Under the pieces are notes generated by a model, which was not told where the DNA came from, did not search any database, and saw only the letters and a list, made by a program, of their open reading frames with translations. A stretch of 64,000 nucleotides of DNA from an uncultured Eubacterium sp. (lineage in GTDB: Bacteria; Bacillota; Clostridia; Peptostreptococcales; Anaerovoracaceae): positions 5,218 through 69,217 of the forward strand of contig CALCKF010000101.1 in assembly GCA_937966095.1 (NCBI GenBank), in the 5' to 3' direction. Both the position numbers and the translations under genes were made by a program. Positions 18,083 to 25,487 of the stretch are shown piece by piece (the stretch's first letter is position 1; each line of letters opens with the position of its first letter).

Positions 18083-18802
18083 TTATCCGGCTGACCTTTT
18101 CATGGTAATATATATGGATACTTCAAAAGAATCTCTTTTATCAGATATATCTACTTCCCCGTTATATCTGTATGCGATCATACGGATTATGTTTATTCCA
18201 TGCCCATGATTTTCCTTGTCAGATTTTGTTGTATTGAAATCCTTATCAGTAATTACCAGATCATTTTTTGAATTTGTCACTTTTATTATCCATACATTTT
18301 TTTTACATGCACTTATGACATTTATGTACCTCTTCGTTTTCACTTTATCTGTTAATATCGCGGCTTCTATTGCATTATCCAGTACATTACCCATTATTGA
18401 CACAGAATCGATTTCTTTCACCTGGTTTTCTGAAGGTATAAATGATATGTTATCAATAAATTCTATATCGTTTTCAATACAAACATGTTTTTTCTCAAAG
18501 ATAAGCACACCTAACGCTGTATCTGCACCGTTTATCGATACCAGCAAACTGTCGCATTTTTCTATACAGCTTTCTTCTCTTCCTATTTGCGCAGACTCTA
18601 TACTTTGCCTGACTTCTGCTGTCAATTCAAGTGCTTTTTCGCATATTTCCACAGTATTGTCCATATATTTGTTCTGTTTCTGCCACTCATCGATCATATG
18701 TTGTGTATTCGATTTGTTTTTATCGGTAGCTTTCTTGAGAACAACCAGTAATGCGATACAGAATAATATCAATAAAATTACAATAAATAAATATAATTCC
18801 AA
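18083..18802 (-). CDS. GHKL ATPase protein lacking the phospho-acceptor His box
   Basis: A 239-residue protein with one N-terminal membrane helix (residues 3-23), a helical linker, and a complete GHKL ATP-binding domain: N-box MGNVLDNAIEAA (about 136-147) and G-box HGHGINIIR (about 204-212). Where AgrC-type kinases have RHDxxNH, this protein reads TAEVRQSIES, with no His. It is therefore the mirror image of the kinase at 15939: ATP domain without acceptor. Start is TTG with AAGGAT upstream. It is convergent with the LytTR regulator. The two incomplete kinases could work as a heterodimer with phosphotransfer in trans; this is inference. Confidence 0.8.
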   Translation of the reverse strand: MELYLFIVILLILFCIALLVVLKKATDKNKSNTQHMIDEWQKQNKYMDNTVEICEKALELTAEVRQSIESAQIGREESCIEKCDSLLVSINGADTALGVLIFEKKHVCIENDIEFIDNISFIPSENQVKEIDSVSIMGNVLDNAIEAAILTDKVKTKRYINVISACKKNVWIIKVTNSKNDLVITDKDFNTTKSDKENHGHGINIIRMIAYRYNGEVDISDKRDSFEVSIYITMKRSAG

Positions 18803-18900
18803 TTTTACTATCCTTTTACAAAATAATATAACTATGACTTATTTATTGGAGACGAAGTAAATGCCCGGCATTTTGTTCTAATACGTGTCTCTATAATGAA

Positions 18901-18936
18901 GTAAAGGGGCGGAACTTTTTAAAGCAGTTCCTCCCC
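18901..18936 (-). terminator. probable terminator of the glycopolymer operon
   Basis: A hairpin with arms AGGGGAGGAACT and its near-complement (one mismatch) lies 17 bases beyond the stop of the LCP gene at 18953. The following T-tract is short on the minus strand (CCCCTTTACTT), so efficiency is uncertain. It is the only strong stem between the last operon gene and the GHKL gene. Confidence 0.55.
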
Positions 18937-18952
18937 TGTTGATATTTTCCTA

Positions 18953-20437
18953 TTAATTATCCCCTGATGTAACTGAATCTATTTTCTCCTGTGCTGCTTT
19001 CACCGAAGCCTCATCCGGTATCACCACATAAAGCTGTCTGCTTCCCATGCTGTACGTGGATGAATATGTACCCTTTCCGTTTATCGATATAGTTTCTATA
19101 GTCCATCCGCCAAGATCCTCAAGCTGCATCTTCACCAGAGAAGCAATGTCACTTTCACTCATATTGGTCTGCATCTCATCGCCCACAGTATTGAGTATCT
19201 TGGTATATCCTGTAAGTATAGCCGTGCTCCCTGTAATCTTCTGTAGTATGGCTTCAAGCACTCTCTGCTGGTTCTTTATTCGCTCCTGATCTCCTTCTTC
19301 AAAGGATTTTCTCTCTCTTGCAAAAGCCAGAGCAGAAGCTCCGTCCAGATGGTTCTCACCTTCGACGAAACTGTATCCCCTGTTCTGACGCCCATGAGTC
19401 TCGAAAGCATATTCCGAGGTCACATCTATTCCTCCTATGGCGTCTACTATGTCCTCTACAGACGTGAAGTTGACCCTGATATAATAATTGATGTCGATAC
19501 CGAGCCAGTCCTCCACAGTCTCCACAGTCTCTCCTATGCCGTATATTCCCGAATGGGTCAGCTTGTCCATTGCTCCGTATGAATGAAGCATCACATAAGT
19601 ATCTCTAGGTATCGATGTGAGCAGGATCTTTTTATCTACGGGATCCACCGTCATTATCATATTAACGTCGCTCCTGGACACCTTGCTGATTCCTCCGAAT
19701 GTATCTATCCCGCTTATATACACATTGAACGGATCACTGGTGATGCCGATACGCTTGGCAACGTCTTTAGTATCTATCTCAACAGTAACGGTATAAACTA
19801 TTCTGGTTCTGTCTTCAAAGTCTTCAAGATCCTCGCATATAATCTCATAATTATTACTGCTGAGGAAGATAAGTTCATCATGCTCTTTATCTTTATCATC
19901 AATGAGAACAGTCTTGAGCTGTATATAGCCTCCAGCCTCCTTATAGCTGACATCCGCTTCTTTTTTCAGCTTGTCCTGAGCCTTGTCATAGGCAGAAGAA
20001 GAACTGTCATGAATAAATATGGTTTTTCCTTTGATATCATCCAAATCCCTGTAGCTGCCGTCCTTAAGAGCCACAACATAATAATCCTCATACTGCCTGT
20101 CCTCATCGCTCATGCGGCTGAATGCGGAATATGTAGTGAAGAGATAGTAACAGCCTATGGCAAGGACGATGATCATTACAATGGACAGAATAACACCGGC
20201 TTTACGCTGACGTGTCACTTCCTTGCGGCAGGAAAGAAGTTTGAAAATAAATATAAGTAATGCCACAAATACGATTATGATTATTATATTGAATATTACC
20301 GGCAATACACCTACCAATATCAAAAGCGATAAAAATGTCACTTCCAATATTAGAAACAACAGGCCTGCTATCAGAAGTCCCGGAGAAGACGGGATGAAAC
20401 AGACTTTACTTTTTGATTCTTTTCCATTATTCTTCAT
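18953..20437 (-). CDS. LytR-CpsA-Psr (LCP) cell-wall glycopolymer ligase
   Basis: A 494-residue membrane protein. Three or so helices within residues 18-115 lead to an extracellular LCP domain (about 220-420). LCP hallmarks are present: RSDVNMIMTV, SIPRDTYV, and the Arg-rich FARERKSFEEGDQERIKNQQ, whose Arg residues bind the polyprenyl pyrophosphate. LCP enzymes transfer undecaprenyl-linked glycopolymers onto peptidoglycan. As the last gene of the operon it provides the attachment step for the polymer built and exported by the genes upstream. The ATG at 20437, preceded by AAGGTGG, is preferred over the GTG three codons earlier. It is 14 bases after wecB. Confidence 0.93.
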   Translation of the reverse strand: MKNNGKESKSKVCFIPSSPGLLIAGLLFLILEVTFLSLLILVGVLPVIFNIIIIIVFVALLIFIFKLLSCRKEVTRQRKAGVILSIVMIIVLAIGCYYLFTTYSAFSRMSDEDRQYEDYYVVALKDGSYRDLDDIKGKTIFIHDSSSSAYDKAQDKLKKEADVSYKEAGGYIQLKTVLIDDKDKEHDELIFLSSNNYEIICEDLEDFEDRTRIVYTVTVEIDTKDVAKRIGITSDPFNVYISGIDTFGGISKVSRSDVNMIMTVDPVDKKILLTSIPRDTYVMLHSYGAMDKLTHSGIYGIGETVETVEDWLGIDINYYIRVNFTSVEDIVDAIGGIDVTSEYAFETHGRQNRGYSFVEGENHLDGASALAFARERKSFEEGDQERIKNQQRVLEAILQKITGSTAILTGYTKILNTVGDEMQTNMSESDIASLVKMQLEDLGGWTIETISINGKGTYSSTYSMGSRQLYVVIPDEASVKAAQEKIDSVTSGDN

Positions 20438-20451
20438 AACATCCACCTTTG

Positions 20452-21546
20452 CTATATTGCCTTTAGTATATCCACTATTCTGCGGCTCGCTTGTCCGTCA
20501 CCGTACGGATTGCTGGCTTTGCTCATTTTATTATATTCATTTTCATCAATCAACAGGCGTTTAAAGTTTTCATATATGGTTTCTTCTTCAGTTCCCACAA
20601 GTTTTAATGTACCGGCTTCAATACCTTCAGGCCTTTCCGTGGTATCCCGCATTACCAAAACCGGTTTGCCCAGCGAAGGAGCTTCCTCCTGAATTCCTCC
20701 GCTGTCTGTCAGTATTAAATACGACCTTGCCATAAAATTATGAAAATCTATGACTTCCATCGGCTCAGTCAGCTTTATCCGCTCATTATTTCCGAAAACA
20801 TCTTTCGCCGTCCTCTGCACCACCGGGTTAAGATGTACAGGATATATTACCTTTACGTCCGGAGTCTCATTCACGATGCGCCTGATAGCACGAAACATGC
20901 TGTAAAGATGTTCACCCAGATTCTCACGGCGGTGAGCTGTAAGCATGATGAGTCTGCTTCCTTCCGCCCAGTCCAGAAGATCATGTCTGTAATCGGAAAT
21001 AACTGTAGTTTTCAATGCATCTATGCCGGTGTTTCCGGTAACAAATATGTTCTTATCATTCTTTCCCTCTCTCAACAGATTCTGTCTTGCTTTCTCCGTA
21101 GGTGCAAAATGGTATTTGGCTATAATTCCTGCCGCCTGTCTGTTGAATTCTTCCGGAAACGGGGAATAGATATCATATGTACGAAGTCCGGCTTCCACAT
21201 GACCTACCGGAATCTGCTGATAAAAACATGCCAAAGCAGAGGCGAAAGTCGTCGTAGTATCACCATGAACCAATACTGTATCAGGCTTTGATAACATCAA
21301 TATTTCTTTCATGTCAAGCAAAACCTTTGACGTTACATCATACAGATCCTGCTTTTTCTTCATTATGGACAGATCATAATCAGGCTGTACCCCAAAAGCG
21401 TCAAGAACCATATCGAGCATTTCACGATGCTGGCCTGTCACACAAATTTCTGTAACTATATTTTTTTCTTTCTTTAATTCTTTTACAAGCGGACACATTT
21501 TTATCGCCTCAGGACGGGTGCCGAATATAAGCATTATTTTTTTCAT
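20452..21546 (-). CDS. wecB: UDP-N-acetylglucosamine 2-epimerase (non-hydrolysing)
   Basis: A 364-residue enzyme, the usual length for WecB/MnaA. It opens with the family signature KIMLIFGTRPEAIKM, has VHGDTTTT near 96-103, HVEAGLRT near 115-122, PFPEEFNR, and the ligand-binding LTDSGGIQEEAPSLGKPVLVMRDTTERPEG near 280-310. It interconverts UDP-GlcNAc and UDP-ManNAc in the cytosol. Together with WecC (32708) it supplies UDP-ManNAcA, and with the TagA/WecG glycosyltransferase (33935) it can also supply ManNAc for a linkage unit. It lies between the LCP ligase and the TIR-cupin gene on the same operon. Confidence 0.95.
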   Translation of the reverse strand: MKKIMLIFGTRPEAIKMCPLVKELKKEKNIVTEICVTGQHREMLDMVLDAFGVQPDYDLSIMKKKQDLYDVTSKVLLDMKEILMLSKPDTVLVHGDTTTTFASALACFYQQIPVGHVEAGLRTYDIYSPFPEEFNRQAAGIIAKYHFAPTEKARQNLLREGKNDKNIFVTGNTGIDALKTTVISDYRHDLLDWAEGSRLIMLTAHRRENLGEHLYSMFRAIRRIVNETPDVKVIYPVHLNPVVQRTAKDVFGNNERIKLTEPMEVIDFHNFMARSYLILTDSGGIQEEAPSLGKPVLVMRDTTERPEGIEAGTLKLVGTEEETIYENFKRLLIDENEYNKMSKASNPYGDGQASRRIVDILKAI

Positions 21547-21558
21547 AATACTAAACTA

Positions 21559-23127
21559 TTACTCCTCTTCATCAATAATCAAATTTGTTTCATAATCTTT
21601 CTTCCATTGTCGCCTATTGAATTTTATTGTTTCACTTAAATCTAATTCCTCAATTTCAATTTTATCTCTCCCCTCAGGAGTTTTTGCAAAAAATATTTTT
21701 GTGCCAGGTTTATTTTTTGTCCAATGTTTTGTACCCGCTGGAATAAACACAAAATCTCCTTCACTAGCTTCAATTTGTATTTCATTATCTAAATCAATTA
21801 TTTTTTGAGATCCTTGCAAAATATAATAATGCTCTCCTGTAGTTCTATGATAATGAGGTGTATCCACTTTAAATTGCCTATAATCAGAGATTCCTGTTTC
21901 TATGCAACTTATATAGTTTTTTAAATTGTTTTTAAAAATCGTTTTACCCGTCAAATACTGTCTGTAATTCATTTCTAATGCATGTTTAATTTTTTCATTT
22001 CTATGTATGCTTACTCTTTTTTCTGCTATTTTAAGTTCATTTAAGTTTATTGAATTTTCTTTTATACTTGTTATCTGATTATCAAAAAACTGATAATTAT
22101 CAGGGTCATATTTTTTAGACACTATAAAAGTTCTTCTTAATGAATTGGAAGGCAAAAATGGTGAATATAAATCCACCTTTATATAATTAAGTTCATTATA
22201 TTTTTCATTGTATTCAACCTTCATCAATGCATATGGTAATGAAATCTCAGTAAATTTAATATTAAATCTTCCCTCTTCATAACATTTATGAAAAATGTCA
22301 TTTTTATTTTCTAACTTTCTTTTTATCGATATACATGCACTATGAAAAGCTGAAATATTAGAATTATTAAACTTCTGGTTTCCTAACTTTCCATTATATA
22401 TAGCCTCTGAGGCCGCTTTTGACTCTGGATTTGTCAAAATTAAAGAGCAAGAAAAGTTTTTCTCATTTTTTAATAGGTAGTTTATTTCATCTGAAAATGA
22501 AGTTGCTTTTTCATACATATCTGTTGTAACATAGGACGTATTAGTTACAGTAGCAGATGTGTAGCATATCATAGTGATTTTATTTACTATGTTAACATTA
22601 TTATGGTAACATCTTTGGACCCCCATTTTGTTTTCAAGACTTTTCCTATCAAACATCTTTCCAGAAACCTCTGCAAAAAACTCTTCATGACTGAAATTTT
22701 CATATTTTTCATCTCGTCCATATTTTTCTTCGAATATCTTTGAAACCCTTTTTGAAAGGAGCTCTAATGAGTTTTGAAAGTTATCAAATCCATTTATTAT
22801 ATGCGTACCGGTCAAGTAGTATTGAAATTCTTCAGATAAAATAAAATTATTAAGTAAAAACGGTAAAATTTTCTTTTGGTTATCGAAAGCTATTCTCAAT
22901 TCATTATGTACATGCCGTGATCTATCTGCTTCTTCAGAAGTAATTAAAATAAATGCATCACATGCCTCTATAGCACGCACTATTTCTGTAGGAAAATTTT
23001 CCCCTGCAAAAATATTTCTAGGTGCCATCCAGCATTCAATACCTTGTTTTTCTAAATAACCGCGTATAATATTTGCTATTTCTTGGTTTTCAGTAGAATA
23101 ACTTATAAAAGAATACATTTTTTTCAT
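21559..23127 (-). CDS. TIR domain - central domain - cupin fusion protein
   Basis: A 522-residue soluble protein. Residues 3-120 form a TIR domain (SFISYSTENQ, CWMAPRNI, then RHVHNELRIAF); E76 is positioned like the catalytic Glu of NAD-consuming TIRs. Residues 160-380 are an unrecognised alpha/beta domain containing SLILTNPESKAASEA. Residues 400-495 are a cupin with both textbook motifs: HYHRTTGEHYYILQG and GDFVFIPAGTKHWTKN, giving three His and one Glu for a metal. The ATG with AGGAGG four bases upstream is chosen. It lies within the glycan operon, after the WbmS-like gene. Cupins in such operons are often sugar isomerases or sensors; whether this is a defence NADase triggered by a sugar, or an enzyme, cannot be told. 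Confidence 0.85.
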   Translation of the reverse strand: MKKMYSFISYSTENQEIANIIRGYLEKQGIECWMAPRNIFAGENFPTEIVRAIEACDAFILITSEEADRSRHVHNELRIAFDNQKKILPFLLNNFILSEEFQYYLTGTHIINGFDNFQNSLELLSKRVSKIFEEKYGRDEKYENFSHEEFFAEVSGKMFDRKSLENKMGVQRCYHNNVNIVNKITMICYTSATVTNTSYVTTDMYEKATSFSDEINYLLKNEKNFSCSLILTNPESKAASEAIYNGKLGNQKFNNSNISAFHSACISIKRKLENKNDIFHKCYEEGRFNIKFTEISLPYALMKVEYNEKYNELNYIKVDLYSPFLPSNSLRRTFIVSKKYDPDNYQFFDNQITSIKENSINLNELKIAEKRVSIHRNEKIKHALEMNYRQYLTGKTIFKNNLKNYISCIETGISDYRQFKVDTPHYHRTTGEHYYILQGSQKIIDLDNEIQIEASEGDFVFIPAGTKHWTKNKPGTKIFFAKTPEGRDKIEIEELDLSETIKFNRRQWKKDYETNLIIDEEE

Positions 23128-23145
23128 TAACCTCCTCAAAATACA

Positions 23146-23925
23146 CTACTCCACAATAATTTTATATATATCTTCCAAATACATTGTACAAATATTATTT
23201 GATAATATAAAATTAATCATTTTATTTATATAATCTGTGATTCCTTCTCCTCTAAAACGCAAACTATCAATTTGCACAGAATCAAGATTATTCCATTCAT
23301 TCCTGCTTAAACGATCTTTTATTTCTCTTGTATATGTAAAATACGGGGTATTAAGCATAAAATGCATTGGATGAATGTTAATAACTTTAAGCCCTGGTGA
23401 CAACAACTGTCTCTCCATTAAAGAAAAGTCAAAGCTGTCAGAATAATATAAAAATGCCCCATCTTCCCAAAATATAGGAAAGCTTATGGTTTTTGATCTG
23501 TGGAGAAATGGCGGAACTATATCCATGAGAGTGCAGACATTAGATTCATATAAAATCCCGCGTTTGGTCAGCCTGTCCATCGTATCATTCACGTCATAAT
23601 ATCTGTGTGCACGAAAACATTTAGCATCTGGCAAAAGATTAAAACAATAATCAATAACTTCATCATAATCCTTTCCCTGACTGCTGTCAGGCATAAAATT
23701 AGGGTGGATCCCACATTTTATTTTGCCGGATTTTTTATATTCATCAACAACTTTTGACGGATTGGTTATAAAAGCCGTAACCGGAATATTCTCTGAATCA
23801 AAATATTCAAACATCGCTTTTATTGCATAATCTGATGCCCAATCCATATCAGAAGTAAAACAAATTATATTATTTTTTGATAATTCTTCCCTTGCTTTAT
23901 TAAGTTTATTTATTAATATATCCAT
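23146..23925 (-). CDS. WbmS-like polysaccharide deacetylase-family protein
   Basis: A 259-residue protein with NodB/WbmS-fold signatures: FTSDMDWAS near 22-30 (motif 1 Asp pair), CGIHPNFMP near 75-83 (metal His) and CFRAHRYYDVN near 101-111. The fold carries out metal-dependent removal of N- or O-acetyl groups from sugars; WbmS homologues sit in O-antigen loci, though their exact substrate is poorly known. No signal peptide is present, so it acts in the cytosol on a precursor or lipid-linked glycan. It lies 18 bases upstream of the TIR-cupin gene and 21 bases downstream of the MaoC gene. Confidence 0.8.
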   Translation of the reverse strand: MDILINKLNKAREELSKNNIICFTSDMDWASDYAIKAMFEYFDSENIPVTAFITNPSKVVDEYKKSGKIKCGIHPNFMPDSSQGKDYDEVIDYCFNLLPDAKCFRAHRYYDVNDTMDRLTKRGILYESNVCTLMDIVPPFLHRSKTISFPIFWEDGAFLYYSDSFDFSLMERQLLSPGLKVINIHPMHFMLNTPYFTYTREIKDRLSRNEWNNLDSVQIDSLRFRGEGITDYINKMINFILSNNICTMYLEDIYKIIVE

Positions 23926-23946
23926 AATTACAATAGTCGTTTAATA

Positions 23947-24360
23947 TTATACCCTTACTATAACGTTCCCTGACAGCACTATATGCATATCTTGATTAAT
24001 GCATTTGATGCCTATTCTCAATTTATTTTTGTTTCGATCTTTTCCTTCAATCACGCATATACATTTAATCTTATCGCCTATATAAACCGGTTGCACATAC
24101 TGTATAGTTTCTTCAAGCAATATTGCCCCTTCGCCCGGCAGATCTTTAGCTATGACATTTGATACCATACCTAAACAAAACAATCCGTGAGCAATTCTGC
24201 CTTTGAAAATCGTTTTTTCAGCATATTCTTCATCAATATGTATAGGATTCTTGTCACCGGACAATTCCGCAATCTGATTAAAAAGGTCTTCAGTAGCAAT
24301 AACTTCAAGACTTGATGAATCTCCTACATTATATTTATCTATTTTTTTTTCTTCCATCAT
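23947..24360 (-). CDS. MaoC-like hot-dog hydratase
   Basis: A 137-residue single hot-dog protein with the R-hydratase (MaoC/PhaJ) signature: FNQIAELSGDKNPIHIDEEYAEKT near 27-50, providing the catalytic Asp and His, then GRIAHGLF near 54-61. Such enzymes hydrate enoyl-CoA or enoyl-ACP. In a glycan operon, next to a left-handed beta-helix acyltransferase, it may help make a hydroxyacyl group that is transferred to a sugar. It is 6 bases from the acyltransferase gene. Confidence 0.85.
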   Translation of the reverse strand: MMEEKKIDKYNVGDSSSLEVIATEDLFNQIAELSGDKNPIHIDEEYAEKTIFKGRIAHGLFCLGMVSNVIAKDLPGEGAILLEETIQYVQPVYIGDKIKCICVIEGKDRNKNKLRIGIKCINQDMHIVLSGNVIVRV

Positions 24361-24366
24361 ATCAAA

Positions 24367-25038
24367 CTACTTTACTTTTGCTGGTATTCCCATAACTTTT
24401 TCATCTTGATTAACCGACTTTGTTACCACTGAACCAGCTCCAACAACCGCATTTTCTCCTATTATTACACCCGGCAAAATAATCGCACCTGAACCTATTT
24501 TGCTGCCTTTTTTAAATACAATAGAATTGCTCGCTCCAACTTCATTGCCTCTTATTCTCATATCATTATCATTAGCTGAAGCAACTCCTACACCAACAAA
24601 CACGTCATCTTCGATCTCTGCCCGAGCTGTCATATGTGTATTATCCATAACTTTAGAACTTTTTCCTATTTTAACATGATGATTTAATGTGCAAAGTCTC
24701 GCGACCAAAGCCTTTTCTTCTATCACACATCCCTCCCTGAGTTGAGCACAATCACCAATAAGAACATTATCTCCTATTTTATTGTCCGCATAAATAACAG
24801 CATTTGCGCCTATTACACACCCTTTGCCAATTACAACAGGAGTATATTTATCTTCCAATTTATGTATCAAATTACCACTGCCTTTAGGCGGTCTTCCAAT
24901 CACTGCACCGTCAAATATTTCAGTTCCGTCGCCTATTTCTGTTCCATCATATATAACTACATTATGGTGAATTATTACATTATTACCTATTTTACAATCT
25001 CTTCCTATAACTGCGTCTTCAGATATTATATTAGCCAT
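24367..25038 (-). CDS. left-handed beta-helix (hexapeptide repeat) acyltransferase
   Basis: A 223-residue transferase composed almost wholly of hexapeptide repeats ([LIV]-G-x4 pattern: IGRDCKIGNNVIIHHNVVI, then IGKGCVIGANAVI, IGDNVLIGDC, IGSGAIILPGVIIGENAVVGAGSVV). A loop carries the likely catalytic His (TLNHHVKIG near 118-126). It ends VMGIPAKVK, as is typical of sugar O- or N-acyltransferases of the WbbJ/WlbB type. It probably uses an acyl-CoA to modify a nucleotide sugar or glycan. Coupled to the MaoC gene by 6 bases. Confidence 0.9.
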   Translation of the reverse strand: MANIISEDAVIGRDCKIGNNVIIHHNVVIYDGTEIGDGTEIFDGAVIGRPPKGSGNLIHKLEDKYTPVVIGKGCVIGANAVIYADNKIGDNVLIGDCAQLREGCVIEEKALVARLCTLNHHVKIGKSSKVMDNTHMTARAEIEDDVFVGVGVASANDNDMRIRGNEVGASNSIVFKKGSKIGSGAIILPGVIIGENAVVGAGSVVTKSVNQDEKVMGIPAKVK

Positions 25039-25093
25039 GAACGATCTCCTTATCCAATATTTTCCATAACAATTATTATCTACTTAAAAAATA

Positions 25094-25303
25094 CTATACT
25101 TCAAATATAACTTTCCGCGTTTGAACCGTTGTCATTGCTCCATCCTTATCCTTAACGAAACATGTACAATAATATTCTCCAGGATCATTTACTGCATAAC
25201 AGAAAAAATTATCACTTCTATAATTTTCGACAAACACCTTTTCTCCATTTCTAAAAACATAAAATGCGAACCATTCTCCATGAACGGCATTTACTATAAC
25301 CAT
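25094..25303 (-). CDS. small beta-sandwich ORF, possibly a gene remnant
   Basis: A 69-residue frame with regular strands: GEWFAFYVFRNGEKVF, DNFFCYAVNDPGEYYCTCFVKDKDGAM. This resembles small beta-sandwich (Y_Y_Y or Ig-like) modules found as accessory domains in larger clostridial glycan proteins. No convincing ribosome site precedes the ATG, and the same frame stays open for 13 codons further upstream. It may thus be a surviving domain of a deleted larger gene rather than a functional gene. The flanking 25304-25487 is AT-rich and shows no other signal. Confidence 0.4.
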   Translation of the reverse strand: MVIVNAVHGEWFAFYVFRNGEKVFVENYRSDNFFCYAVNDPGEYYCTCFVKDKDGAMTTVQTRKVIFEV

Positions 25304-25487
25304 TAATTTATTATTAAAATTGTTAAATTTTTGTTTTTTCCATATTTACTATGGCATAGTATCTTTTTCTCATTATCATATAGATAATATGCATATTCTG
25401 TATTTACTGTAGCCATAGTAAAATCTATCTCTAATTTAATTTTTAATGTTCTTATTTTTTACGGTTTTCTTTAAAACAGAAATTATT

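Noticed and set aside
21559..23127. Defence island around the TIR protein
   Set aside because: No other defence genes (restriction, CRISPR, abortive infection, STING/CBASS, Thoeris sensors) are adjacent; all neighbours are glycan genes.
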